This document shows, one piece after another, positions 1 through 12,900 of a stretch of DNA of 64,000 nt; within the stretch, counting starts at the first letter, position 1, and every line of letters starts with the position of its first letter. A program made the position numbers and the translations under genes. This stretch comes from Scortum barcoo (Eukaryota > Chordata > Actinopteri > Centrarchiformes > Terapontidae). The notes under the pieces are model-generated. The model saw nothing but the letters and a program-made list of their open reading frames with translations. It ran no database searches and was not told where the DNA came from. Location: the NCBI GenBank assembly GCA_023238725.1, contig CM041536.1:17019271-17083270 (forward strand). Direction: 5' to 3'.

Positions 1-375
1 CGTGGAGTTGAGTTATCTTACAATGACACCATGTTTTCCAAAGAAGTTTTCATCCTGAGGTCTGTAGTTTGCCAGACAGCAACTGAAACACGTTTTCACC
101 ACATCTAGCAGCTGGAGTTTTGATTTTGTGTTTTAAGTACTCAAAAAAAAAAAAAAAAAATCAAAACAGCTACAGATCCACAACAACTGGACAAATTCTA
201 ATCTGCTCAGGAAGACTGATACGAGTGAAAGCTCCAGAAGAGCAACTAAATGGCTTGTGGTCAGGGTTATTACTTCACCTCAGCTAGGTGAATGGCACGA
301 CGTGAACCTCAAAGCCACTGTCTGTTGCAAAGAGCTTTTACACACCTCATATAGCTCCATCTTAAACTAATGCAT

Positions 376-563
376 TTACTCGGAACAGATGGCATCCAAG
401 TCTGTGAGCGTGTGACTCAGTTCAGGCTCAGCTCCAGGGGCGTAGCAAACACTGGCCTCTGACTGGGCAAATAAAATGAGCAATTTCTCAACAGCATAAC
501 CAATGGCCAGCTTTGTGGCCAATTTATCGATGTAGAAGTTTAAGTCCACATTCCTAATGATCT
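376..563 (-). other. Orphan exon-like open frame, function unknown
   Basis: On the minus strand a frame runs from a possible acceptor (pyrimidine-poor tract ending in TTCAG, about 564) to TAA at 376. It encodes roughly 62 residues, beginning KIIRNVDLNFYIDKL and ending TLTDLDAICSE. Codon choice looks gene-like and the frame ends in a stop, as a terminal exon would. However, the space upstream on this strand is filled by a LINE (800-4113) and then by the erc1 3' UTR, so no partner exons are visible. It could be a distal alternative erc1 terminal exon, a retrocopy or gene fragment, or chance. I do not recognise the protein, and the open frame alone is weak evidence. Confidence 0.2.
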
Positions 564-787
564 TTCTGAAGAGTGTCAGTATTTCCACAGAATAAACATG
601 TCTAAAAAGTTTATTTTGATCCCAACTGCACTTAAGTGATATTACACAGTTAAGTTTGTAATAATAAAAGTGCTACAGTCTAAAACTACCAGCTGTAATT
701 TGTGTTTTTTGTTGCCCTCAAACTGGTTGAAGACTAAATTCACACATTTGGCTGGAGCTCAGAGTTTGAGTGAAGTGATGAACAGTG

Positions 788-799
788 GGGGTCCATTAA
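788..799. repeat. Left target-site duplication of the LINE
   Basis: The 12-mer ggggtccattaa occurs here and again at 4114-4125. The two copies exactly bracket the LINE, as expected for target-primed reverse transcription. The left copy abuts the element's 3' microsatellite tail. Confidence 0.8.
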
Positions 800-3700
800 C
801 CCTTCTTCTTCTTCTTCTTCATCCGCTTGGTCCGGGACCGGGTCGCGGAGGCAGCAGTCTGAGCAGAGATGCCCAGACTTCCCTCACCCCAGACACTTCC
901 TCCAGCTCTTCCGGGGGGACTCCCGAGGCGTTCCCAGGCCAGCCGAGAGACATAGTCTCTCCAGCGTGTCCTGGGTCTTCCCCGAGGCCTCCTCCCGGTG
1001 GGACATGCCTGGAACACCTCCCTAGGGAGGCGTCCAGGGGGCATCCGAAACAGATGCCCAAGCCACCTCAGCTGACTCCTCTCGATGCGAAGGAGCAGCG
1101 GCTCTACTCCGAGCTCCTCCCGAGTGACCGAGCTTCTCACCCTATCTCTAAGGGAGCGCCCAGCCACCCTGCGGAGGAAACTCATTTCGGCCGCTTGTAT
1201 CCGCGATCTTGTCCTTTCAGTCATTACCCAAAGTTCATGACCATAGGTGAGGGTGGGAACGTAGATTGACCGGTAAATCGAGAGCTTCGCCATTTTCGAC
1301 TCAGCTCCTTCTTCACCACGACGGTCCGGTACACCGACCGCATAACTGCGGACGCTGCACCAATCCGCCTGTCAATCTCACGCTCCATCTTTCCCTCACT
1401 CGTGAACAAGACCCCGAGATACTTGAACTCCTCCACTTGAGGCAGGACCTCTCCACCCACCTGGAGAGGGCATGCCACCCTTTTCCTCGGTCGAGAACCA
1501 TGGCCTCGGATTTGGAGGTGCTGATTCTCATCCCAGCCGCTTCACACTCGGCTGCAAACCGCTCCAGTACATGCTGAAGGTCCTGGCCTGATGAAGCCAT
1601 CAGGACAACATCATCCGCAAAAAGCAGAGATGAAATCCTGTGGTTCCCAAACCGGACTCCCTCCGGCCCCTGGCTACGCCTAGAAATCCTGTCCATAAAG
1701 ATTATGAACAGGACCGGTGACAAAGGGCAACCCCTGCCGGAGTCCAACATGCACTGGGAACAGGTCTGACTTACTGCCGGCAATGCGAACCAAGCTCCTG
1801 CTCCGGTCGTACAGAGACCGAACAGCCCTTAGCAAAGGCTCCCGGACCCCATACTCGCGGGAGCACCCTCCCACAGAATACCACGAGGGACACGGTCGAA
1901 TGCCTTCTCCAGATCCACAAAGCACATGTGGACTGGTTGGGCAAACTCCCATAAACCCTCAAGCACCCTGTGGAGGTATAGAGCTGGTCCAGTGTTCCAC
2001 GACCAGGACGAAAACCGCATTGTTCCTCCTGAATCCGAGGGTTCGACTATCGGCCGAATTCTCCTCTCCAGTACCCTGGCGTAGACCTTCCCGGGGAGGC
2101 TGAGAAGTGTGATCCCCTGTAGTTGGAACACACTCTCCGGTCCCCCTTTTTTTTAAAAAGAGGGACCACCACCCCAGTTTGCCACTCCAGAGGCACTGTC
2201 CCCAACCTCCATGCAATGTTGCAAAGGCGTGTCAGCCAAGACAGCCCCACAACATCCAGAGATTTGAGGTACTCAGGGCGGATCTCATCCACCCCCGGCG
2301 CCTTGCCACTGCAGGAGCTTACGAACTACCTCAGTGACTTCGGCTTGGGTGATGGACGAGTCCACCTCAGAGACCCCAGCCTCCGCTTCCTCATTGGAAG
2401 GCAAGTCGGTGGGATTGAGGAGATCCTCGAAGTATTTCTTCCACCGTCCGACAATGTCCCCAGTCGAGGTCAACAGCTCCCCACCTGCACTGTAAACAGT
2501 GTTGGCAGAGTACTGCTTCCCCCTTCTGAGGCGCCGGACGGTTTGCCAGAATTTCTCTTCGAGGCCGACCGATAGTCCTCCTCCATGGCCTCACCGAACT
2601 CCTCCCAGACCCGAGTTTTTGCCTCCAGGACCGTCCGGGCTGCGGCTTGCCTTGGCCTGCCGGTACCTGTCAACTGCGTCCAGGAGTCCCACAGGCCAAC
2701 ATGGTCCGATAGGACTCCTTCTTCAGCCTGACGGCATCCCTTACATCCCGGTGTCCACCACCGGGTTCGGGGAGTTGCCGCCACGACAGGCACCAGAGAC
2801 CTTGCGTCCACAACTTCGAACTGGCCGCGTCGACAATGGAGGCAGAGAACATGGTCCACTCGGACTCAATGTCCCCAGCCTCCCTCGGAATCTGTGAGAA
2901 GCTCTTCCGGAGGTGGGAGTTGAAGACCTCCCTGACAGAGGGCTCGGCCAGACGTTCCCAACAGACCCTCACAATACGTTTGGGTCTTTACCCGAGTGTC
3001 CAAGACATACGGCCGGAGATCAGATGAAACGACGACAACAAAGTCGATCATCGACCTCCGGCCTAGGGTGTCCTGGTGCCACGTGCACTGATGGACACCC
3101 TTATGCTCGAACATGGTGTTCGTTATGGACAAACTGTGACTAGCACAGAAGTCCAATAACAGAACACCGCTTGGGTTCAGATCGGGGAGGCCGTTCCTCC
3201 CGATCACGCCCCTCCAGGTATCACTGTTGTTGCCCACGTGAGCGTTGAAGTCCCCCAGTAGAACAATGGAGTCCCCAGTCGGAGCACTATCAAGTACCCC
3301 TCCCAGGGACTCCAAGAAGGCCGGGTACTCTGTACTGCTGTTCGGCCCATGTAGGCACAAACAACAGCAAGAGACCTATCCCCAACCCAAAGGCGCAGGG
3401 AAGCGACCCTCTCGTTCACCGGAGTGAACTCCAACACATGGCGGCTGAGCTGGGGAGCTATAAGCAAGCCCACACCAGCTCCGCCGCCGCTCACCCTGGG
3501 CAACTCCAGAGTAGTGGAGGGTCCAGCCCCTCTCAAGGAGCTGGGTTCCAGAGCCCAAGCTATGTGCGTGGAGGTGAGCCCGACTATCTCTAGCCGGGTA
3601 CCTCTCAACCTCCCGCACAAGCTCAGGCTCCTTCCCCCCCAGCGAGGTGACATTCCATGTCCCTATTGCCAGAGTTTTGGTCCAGGGATTGGGTCGTCCG

Positions 3701-4113
3701 AGGCCCCCTGCCACGACTGCCTACCCAAACCACATTGCACCGGGCCCCTCATGGACCTTCCTGCATGGGTGGTGAGCCTACTGGAAGGCGGGCCCACGTC
3801 GCCATTTCGGGCTGAGCCCGGCTGGGTCCCGTGGGCAAAGACCCGGCCACCAGGCGCTCGCCTGCCTGGAGCCCCAACCCCAGGCCTGGCTCCAGGGTGG
3901 GGCCCCGGTAACGCCAATCCGGGCGACGTAACGGTCCTTGATGTTCTTCTGTTCATGATGGGCTTGTGAACCGCTCTTAGTCTGGCCCGTCACCACCTAG
4001 GACCTGTTTGCCATGGGAGACCCTACCAGGGGCGTAATGCCCCCGACAACATAGCTCCTAGGATCATTCGGGCACACAAACCCCTCCACCACAGTAAGGT
4101 GGCGGTTCAAGGA
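800..4113 (-). mobile_element. RTE-like non-LTR retrotransposon (LINE), near full length, decayed
   Basis: A 3.3-kb GC-rich element lies on the minus strand, 5' end near 4113 and 3' end near 800. Translation in shifting frames shows, in order: an apurinic-type endonuclease (start GTWNVTSL about 3650; ICAY/VVCAYMG about 3370; LLGDFNAHVG about 3250; SMIDFVVV about 3040), a linker, and a reverse transcriptase with YRGI-type motif (about 2110), FVDLEKAFDRVPR (about 1900), GLRQGLP/GCPLSPVLF (about 1720), the catalytic FADDVVL (about 1605-1622) and EFKYLGVLF (about 1410). The C-terminal segment has LTYGHELWVMTERTR (about 1230) and WLGHLFRMPPGRLPREV (about 1050). Its 3' tail is a (GAA)n run at 803-820 rather than poly(A), which together with the single-ORF length fits the RTE/Rex3-like group; the family assignment is from memory. 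No single frame spans the domains. At least seven frame changes and several stops make it inactive. Confidence 0.9.
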
Positions 4114-4125
4114 GGGGTCCATTAA
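4114..4125. repeat. Right target-site duplication of the LINE
   Basis: This is the second perfect copy of ggggtccattaa. It lies at the 5' end of the minus-strand LINE, so the element is probably close to full length rather than 5'-truncated. It is only about 40 bp downstream of the erc1 polyadenylation region. Confidence 0.8.
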
Positions 4126-4164
4126 TCCTGCAATAAAAATGCAAGAAACATGAAAGCAAGGCTT

Positions 4165-6988
4165 ATAATTTATTTATTTACATTACATACAAAATCCAGA
4201 TAACTCACAAACAGGTCTGTTTTGCTTTCTTTTTACACAGTTTGATTCTTAACACGAACAGACAGAAGGCAGTACATTTCTTATACAAATGCAAAAGGAA
4301 AAAAGAAACTAATACCATGAGCTTGACAGAAGCCCCTTAAAATCAGCTCTGTGTTCCTCAATAAGGAGTTGAGAAAAAGAGATGACAAGACATTAAGGCA
4401 AACGGGCAGGGACACAGGCCGAAGTCAGGGAAATTAAACACTTTTAAAATGCTTTCTGCGTTCTATGAACCCAGAGGTGAAAGGTGAGGGGGTTAAAAGG
4501 GACGGAGAGAAATTAATCTCCTCTCCGAGAGGTCTGACAGACAAGAAGTACAAAAACAAGCATTCAACCAACATCTTCAAAAAAAAACACCCAAATTTAT
4601 CTGTAAATCAACAAGACAGGAAGTTTGTTAGAAAACGTCTCTGCTTTGTTTTTAACATGATGTTCCTCTTATAACAGCAGGAGGGCCATGATGGTTGGAG
4701 ACTTATTTTTATCCACATAATGAAGTCTGCCTTTGACACCAACCAACAAAAACCATCGACATAACAGGTAAGAAGACAACAACACTGGAATCTCAGGATA
4801 ATACATTTACATCACCATTTGGTGAAAATGCTATTTAAAAAAATAAAGAAAGAAAAAGGATTACAAATAAACGCAAGAAAAGTACTCTCCCATCACACAG
4901 TCACGGTTTGGAAACATTTGTAGTTCACACGTTTTTTTTGACACAAGCTTTTTTTGACACTTCTTTCCTCAATTTCTGCTGAGGACACTAACTCAACGGT
5001 CATTTTGTTCAGAGCAGCTCGCTCTTCAAGATTCTGTGCAAACATTCAATGCATATCCATACAGTAAACATTTTTTTATATGTATTATATTTATTTATAT
5101 ATATATATATATTTATCTCTATAGAACATGACTTTCTGCAAGTTATGGCAGTACTGTCACACACACACACATTTTGTCCTGAGGACAAAATTAGACACAA
5201 AAGACAACTGCACTGCTTTTAACTTCTCAGATTTTTTTAAAGAATGCACAACACCTTCCACTTAATTACCTTTATTCAGTCACTGTACGTGTTAAATATC
5301 ACTTTATTTACAAACTGATCTAAAAAGTCAAAATCTGCCGTAAAGTGACTAATTTTCTGTAAATGTAGATGCACTTAGTAATTAAAAATCTCAGCCCTGA
5401 AGAGTTCAAAAAATACAATAAAAGGAGGCATCACTTGCATTGTGTAAGTGATCTGAAAAATACAAGAAAAAAAAAGGGCCGTTGCTTGTATTCTTCAGTG
5501 ATTCAGTCGACAAATTAAAAGATCAAGTGGGCTTTAAGTAACATCTATAGAAACTTTGGATGAGACTGAATGATCAGATCGACAGTTCTTACATCATGCC
5601 TTAGCACCAATATTACAGAGGAATACGTATCCCTGCATTAGGTCCAGTACTGATCTCTGAGCATGCTCCAAGGCCACTAGAACATTCTCAAAAGAAACAT
5701 TGCATACCTCATAAACAAGTGGACGTTGTCTGCAAAACCATCTCAAAATGAATACGTCACCACAAATAAAAACATTTTCTTTGTTTCCCCTTTTTCTCTC
5801 TAGCTTGTATTTTGAGAACATAGCATTAACTAAAAGCTGACCCCCAATCCGTGTCAAAGGTCAGGCCTTGATCCCCCTCTCGTGTCAATGACCCAGCCAG
5901 AGATTACACTGTAAAAAAAAAAAAAAAACAAATCGTACCTACATCTTAGCCCTGGCTACAGTGGCACACCCGCAGCTCTAAGCCAGGAGAAGAAACATTT
6001 GCAGAACATGCTGCATTTATTTGGTTAAAAAGTGGTATTTCCTAAGAGTTCAGATGATCAGCCACCAGTAGCTGTATCTCTAACTTTCTAACTAGGGAAC
6101 ACTAAAATACAAAAACAAGCATCTACATGGCTCCACGATTGACCCCACTGAACTCTGCTCCTCTCTGCTCCCCTCTAGATGTAGCAGCTCCCCGGCTCTC
6201 AAGGACGAGAAGTGCTTTCCTGCCGCATGTAAGGAAAACATTTACCCCTTTTAACACGACAGACTTGTGCAAGGAATCTAATAAAAAAAAAATTTAAAAA
6301 AGGGGTAAAAGACTGAGATAGGAGTGGGTGAGGTAGCACTTCCTGCTGTGAATGAAGGCGTCTAGGGAGAGGAAGGTTGGCAGTATACTCCGAGACTTTG
6401 TGCGGAGATTTGCTTCTTTCATCTAAAAATCCTTTCTATCCCAACGCACCTGTCCCAGACTTACAGGTGTTGCGATGATATTTCTCTAAGTATGCTACAA
6501 GCAAAAATCAAATTTGGTGTGTTCACAAATGCTAAAGGCGGCGCTTTTAACTTCACACAAACCTCCAGCATGCTGTTGCCTGCCTGATATGAGATTAGGT
6601 GTGTACTTTAGTTCTCTTGCCACCGCGACTCCGACATCTGGCAGGGCTGTCATTAAACGAGCGGACCAGGAAGTAATCTGATATTTGCTCAAAGTGCCAT
6701 ATTTGACAACACTTCCACAGACTTTGTGAACACTCCTAATTCGATTTCGCAGACCTGGCATTAGAGAGATACATGAGACGGGAAAGCACTTAAGAGTCGT
6801 GAAAGTTTGTTCCAGGGTGGACGAGGGGAGCGAGGAGGAGGAAGAGCTCAGTGGGGTAAGATAATGCCCCACAGCATTCTCTCATCCTTTCCAGGAGCCT
6901 CGTTGAGCGGAGGTAGGGGGACCCAGGCTTAGCTACAGGTTGTGTGAAGGCCAGGGTTCGGCCGGGTTTGTGTCTGAGGTTAGAGTTG
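4165..6988 (-). other. erc1: erc1 3' untranslated region and poly(A) signal
   Basis: About 2.8 kb after the erc1 stop codon carry no supported coding sequence. The tract is AT-rich with several A/T runs. On the minus strand AATAAA lies at about 4170-4178 (seen as tttatt on the plus strand in 'tttatttattta'), next to the LINE boundary, and is the best candidate for the distal cleavage signal. Internal AATAAA-like sites could give shorter UTRs. The exact end is inferred. Confidence 0.55.
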
Positions 6989-9900
6989 TCAGCACGACTC
7001 CTCCAGGGCATTGACAACCTGCTCCAAAATATCGGGGCAGTAGTCTGCAATCTGCTGGAGGACGGAGTTGGCGTACTCCTGCAGCTCCCCGCTCTCCTTC
7101 TCACACACCTCCAGCTCCCGCTCCAACTGGAGAGGAAACACACCGATTAATTTCTGTTAACAGAGCTTCAAATCTGTATTTAAAAAAATAAAATAAAATA
7201 CATATGTTAGATGTAAAAGAAAGGCTTTTTGAACATGGCACCTAAATCAGAACACAGAAATCATACTTTTATTTAATTTTTAAAATTTTTATTTTATTTA
7301 TTTTTTTAAAGCAATGGTGAGGAATCGTTATATAAATATCCTGTAGCCCTAATACAATTACAGATTAGATGATGTGATGACCCAGCATGACAATGCCTGG
7401 AACCTGCTGCGACTGTGACAGGTACAACTGTTATTACAGGAAGAATGAGTAAAAACAAGTGAAACTAATTAAGATAAAGCACCATGAGCTTAAATTTTTT
7501 TTACTTCTTATTACTGCACCGAAAATTTTGTCCAGTATTTCCCTCTCCATTTGTGTTTATTTCAGTTGCTTCTGAAGTCATTTATTTATATTGCATTTTT
7601 AAATTATGTTGTCACACATTTCTTTACCTATGGTTTAGCACCTGAGTTGGTAAACACAAATATTTGCCTAGAACAGGCATAATCATTTCAAAGATGATCA
7701 GTTCAGAGGGAAACCAAATTTGAGTTAAACTCTTTATTCATTTACCCAAATACCTGTGATTTGTTCGCTACAATAGGTGCTTAAAAACTGGTAATCACAA
7801 AAGACAAATGTCGAGATGAATAAGAGAGAGCGACTGAAGGTTACCCCACCAACCTGTTCAACACTCATCTTCTGGAGCTCCTCCTCCCAGTCTTCGGGGT
7901 CGCTGTGGTGATAATGAGAGGGCGGCGTGAGCTGGCTGAGGATGCTGGGGTCCCGGTCATGGCAGAGGTCTGTCAGGTGGGCAATGTAGAGCTTGAGCTT
8001 GCTGCGGTTCTGGGACAGGGCTAGAAGAGGGGGTATCTGCAGGGTGGGAGGAAGGAAGGAAAGAGGGGAAACAGAGTGATGAGCAATACGTATAAAATAG
8101 ATGGAAAGAAAAATCATTTATTTTTTACAGACCACACTCGCTTGGAGTTTAACAAAAGGAAAGGTTGCGCTCCCTTTAGTGGTTGAACACAGTCACAAGC
8201 ACAAGACTCAACTTGCATGAAAACCGAGAGAAAAATAAAACATTGTCTGCATGCATACTTATGTATGAATAGTCTCATAGAGTCAGTCTTCTCAGGGGCA
8301 ATGTTACAGTGTCTATTTATACGTGTGCAGCTTAAGAATGTGTCATAAGTGACTTACTAACCCCCAATTATGTTGAGGTCAAAACCGGTTATCCAGTACT
8401 TCAAAACATGGGGGGCTAACCATTGGTGTCAAAGCAGTGGCATGCACAGCTAAGGTGCTTTAGATTGAGACGATGAGACTAAGCCAGGATGAAAATCATT
8501 TCATCCTATTGCAGCTTGTACATGCAAACAAGAACGCAAACACACACCACTGACCCCGATCCCATAAGCCACTGAAGACCAATAAATGAAGAGTGTTAAA
8601 GTGCAGGATGAGCAGTAAGATGTACGCTCACAGAAAGGCCGAGCGATGATGATGATGGCCAGCAATGTTTAGATGGGAGGAATGACACATGACAAAAAGA
8701 AAACCACAGCAAATGGGAGACAATTTAACATGCTACAGAGCGACGATGAAGGAAGCTGTGATGGGTCTGGATTTTCATACAAGCTCACCCTTCTGAACAA
8801 AATGGCTGAGAGAGAGAGTGGGGGGGGGAGCATAAGGTTGGCTACGCCCAAATACCCTCCTCATCATCCTGTTAGCCACAAGGCAAGCCGGTCGCAGCGT
8901 TAGAAAGGAACATTTGGTTAGTGTGCACTACGGCAAATCGTCACAAAGACATAATGACAGTTTCCCCTCAGACATTAGGCATCTGTTTAACCTTCTTAAC
9001 AGACACTAGCCTGTTTACCGGCCAATGCAAGAATGTTAGGGAAGCTGTTTAGGATAAAATTGAAATGTGTCTCATTGGGGGTTAAGTGAGCTACCTGATC
9101 TGGAGAGGGTTTGTGATTTGTCTGGTCGGGGGCAGTCTTCAGGTGGTCGTCCTCATAGTTGTCTGCCATCAGTTTCATTCTGTTCTGAGTCTGTGAATTA
9201 AAGATAGGTAAGAATAACAACATGTGAAGGTTAAGTGAACAAAGAGAGGTTAGAAACATTTCTAAAGCTAAAGTGGTCCTGGCCATCGGTTACAGCAATA
9301 ATATCTTCACTTCTGAGGTTTGGGGGACGTGGCTAAATCATAAAGAGTCCAGCAATACCAAGGTCAGACAAGAGGCCTTTTTCACAGCAGATATTCTGAT
9401 CACAGGCTGTTATATTAAAATTGCACTGAATCTATGCAAAGATGATGTCGTAGCTTAGGTTGTTTGAGCATTTATACTTGTGCGTTGGTGTGTCTGCAAT
9501 TACAGCACCAAAAATTCTAGTTGCAGGTGAAGCAGCTATGCCACTGTGTTTCTTTCAGTTTCTTTGTGTCCTTCATCAACAAGGACAACAACTAACGTTG
9601 GAGAGAGGGGATGCTGGCGTTGCAATCTGTATTGCTGCAACTTGTAGTTACATTTCTGGGGAAGTGCACATCAGACAACAGCACAAGGAAAGCAGCTACA
9701 GCATAGATTCAATATTGAAGAATAAATAAATTCTTTTCAAGTGTGCCAGTAGGCCATGACAGAGTCACAGTGAGTCAAATGGACCCTGAAACCAAAGCAA
9801 CTAAACTGAATCAGCCATCATTAATGTTATTATTTGTACCTGTGCTTTCCCTGCTGTATCAATTAATCGGAAAAGTCTAAGATCACAGCAGAGGTCAACA

Positions 9901-12900
9901 GAACTAAAATGTCCTAAGCTTTACTCTGTGTCTCTTCTGCTATGAATCATCATGGTGGGTATAACATTTGAAATACACATTTCACACAACTCTTATGTTT
10001 GCAGAATCAGGTACTGAGTGAAGTTATGAATAGTTTCAATTCACATCTTACATAATCTTTTGTATAATTTCCCCAGTTTATATTTCAATAATGAAGTGGT
10101 CACATAAAAACAATGACAACTTCCAACAAAGATTTAGAAAGAAAAAAAAAACTGCATAAGCACCATTCAGGAGCCTCATTGATATGCAGCCAGTATTTTA
10201 TAGTTTCTTTAGTTGGCTCGTGGTTAGAGAGAGAGGGGGGGAGTATGGTGGTCTACATCCAGGAACGTCAAGTACTATTTGTCAAAAACAGTGTATCAAA
10301 TAATCCTCAAGGGTTGTACACTAGAGACACATTTTACTGGTATTTGGCATGTGTGCCTGGTGAGTAACTATTTTTACTGAAGAGCCATACGGACATCCAG
10401 TGTCCGAGCTTTCCAAAGAGAGTCCCTTCGCTCTTTTCCCTACTGGCAAACTTAATCTCTCCATCGGGAAGATAAATGGAAATGACATGACTGTGTGTAA
10501 CACCTCCATCATGTGTTCCCCTTCAATGGATACCAGCAGCCCCCTCCCCACCTGCTGTTTGAGTTGTTGCACTAGTCTGTCCTTCTCCCGCTTCAGCAGA
10601 GCCACCTCATCCTGGGTCTTCTTCTTCTTAGAGGAGGACAACTCCAGCAGGGCGATGTTAGCGTCCTTCTCGCTAATAGCAGCCAACAGCGCCTCCTGCC
10701 TGTTGGGTGGGGATGAGACAACATGGCATTTAACCACAGAAGTAAATAGCTCAATTATCATTTATTATTCATTGTGCAAAATCATCCTGCCAGCTGGGGA
10801 AGGTGAGAATTGGGTGACATTTTACAACATGAATGTAGCAATCAATACTCCACAGTCAACTCCACCCTACTGTGTGTGTGTGTTTGCATCTTACTTCATC
10901 TCCAGCACCTCCTCCAGGTGTTTCCTGCGTTCAGCTCGCAGGGTTGAGAGGTGTGCCTCTTTCTCACACAGAGACTGCTGGGTGGAGGCCAGCTTGGCCC
11001 TCATGGACTCCAGCTCCTGCTTCACCTTCTCCATGGCCCCCAGCAGCTCCTCCATCTGGGAACGAACAAACACATACACACACACACGCCACAACAACTC
11101 AATCATGAATAGAGTAAAACAGATTAGCTGAATCCATCAGTGAAAGATCTGTTTTCAAGAAAAGACTTGCAAGAATTGCTCTGATGGGGCAGCAGAATTC
11201 ATGTGGGCTTTTGGGAAGGAGTGGTGGGGCTCGACTATAACACAGATAACAATAAACGACAGCACTAACTTTTATTCACCTGTTATTTTTTTTAAAAGGG
11301 TACAAGAGTACCATCGTTTAATTACAACTGAGTGAATGAAAGAGTGAATAATTCATCCCCAAAATGATCAATTTTATTGGCCACTTGATATATGAGCCAA
11401 CCAATTAATCAGCTTTCTAAAGCAAACAGCAGGTAAACAAAATAATAAGTGAATTACAGGGGCTGGAAACACCAGCACCTTACAAAATAATGCAATCCAA
11501 CAACATCAAACTCAAAGTCCCCAAAAAGGATCAAACCTCACAAATGCATTTATCGCAGGGTTGTTATTGTTGTTGTTGCTGTAGTACGGGACTGCATGAA
11601 TTGTAGAGGTGCTGCGGTTATTGTGTCCACCCCTGTATGTGTTATTGCTCACCAATGGCAGTCACACATACTGGACTCATACCTTGGACCACTTTAAGTG
11701 GGAGAGGTTGGACTCATGCATTGGTTTGAATGAGTGCTTCTGAGAGGCGGTGTGTCGCGGAGAGAAAACAAGAGAAAACGACAAGCAAAGATAAAAGAAC
11801 TGAGACAGAGACTGGAGGAGAGAAGTGAAGTGGCGAGAGGATGGGAAACACCACGATGGCAGCAAAAAGGTGAAGGGGAAAGATTCTCTGTAGATTGAGA
11901 GGTTTCTTTGATCTGTGTATAGATGTGCAAGTGTGATCCAGGAGCTTGATTAACAGTTTTGTCATCCAAGTGTGTTTTAGAGGGAGTGTGTTGTACCTGT
12001 TTCTCCTGGAGTGACCTTGCAGCCTCCTCCTGTGCCAGCACCATCTCCCGCTCTGCAGTGATCTGAACACTCTCTCTCAGAGCCTCCTCGAGCTCCTCTA
12101 TGCGCTCCGTCTTCTGACGCAGAGAGTCCTTTGGAACAGGAGTACAAAATGGCCAAATTCTGGGTGGTTAGACACTGATCTAACAAGTCTGTGCCTGCTA
12201 TTTAATGCTACATTCACATAGTCCAAGTACACCAGACAGACACACGCCTCACCTTCACCTGCTGGGAGGTCTCAGACATGTTGTCCTCCCTCTTCCTGGC
12301 CTCCTCCATCAGTCGCGCATTCCTACTCTTCTCCACCTGCTCTTTGTGCTTCAGAGACGCCACCTTCTTTGTCTGGTCCTTCATCTGCCTACAGTGACAC
12401 CATGGGGATACATCAGAGATGTTACATGTATGCAAGTTAGGTTATAGTCTCACGTGACTTGTAAATGTAATGTAAGAGACATTGCAAATTGGGAAAAGAA
12501 ATGCACATAATCTGTTTCAGGTATAGTTATGCATAAAAACATTTAGGTCTGATTACAACTGATGGATTTCTGATAACTTGGGCACAAAATTCATATTTCA
12601 ATATAGAGATTAGGCTTAAGCCTGCATGATGCACAGCTTTATACAAGCATAGTCATGGCACCAGATAAAGACAGTGTGCACTTCCATTCAGTTCAAGTTT
12701 GGAATCGCCTGCCACAAAAGCCTGATTCGGTACAGTCAGATGGCTGAGACGACTACTCTGTAGAGAGGACTTTCTATAACCTAAAGGCATGAAAGACCAT
12801 TGAAAAATACAAATAGATGACATTTTGTGTGAGGGGTTTGCAAACAATGAAATGTTTTGTACATGGAGAACAAAAACGCTGTAAAATGGTTCAACAAAAG

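Noticed and set aside
670..1269. Plus-strand 199-residue open frame
   Set aside because: It is antisense to the LINE reverse-transcriptase C-terminus, whose minus-strand translation is clearly homologous to retroelement proteins.
3424..3969. Plus-strand 181-residue open frame
   Set aside because: It is antisense to the GC-rich 5' part and endonuclease of the LINE. GC-rich antisense frames stay open by chance.
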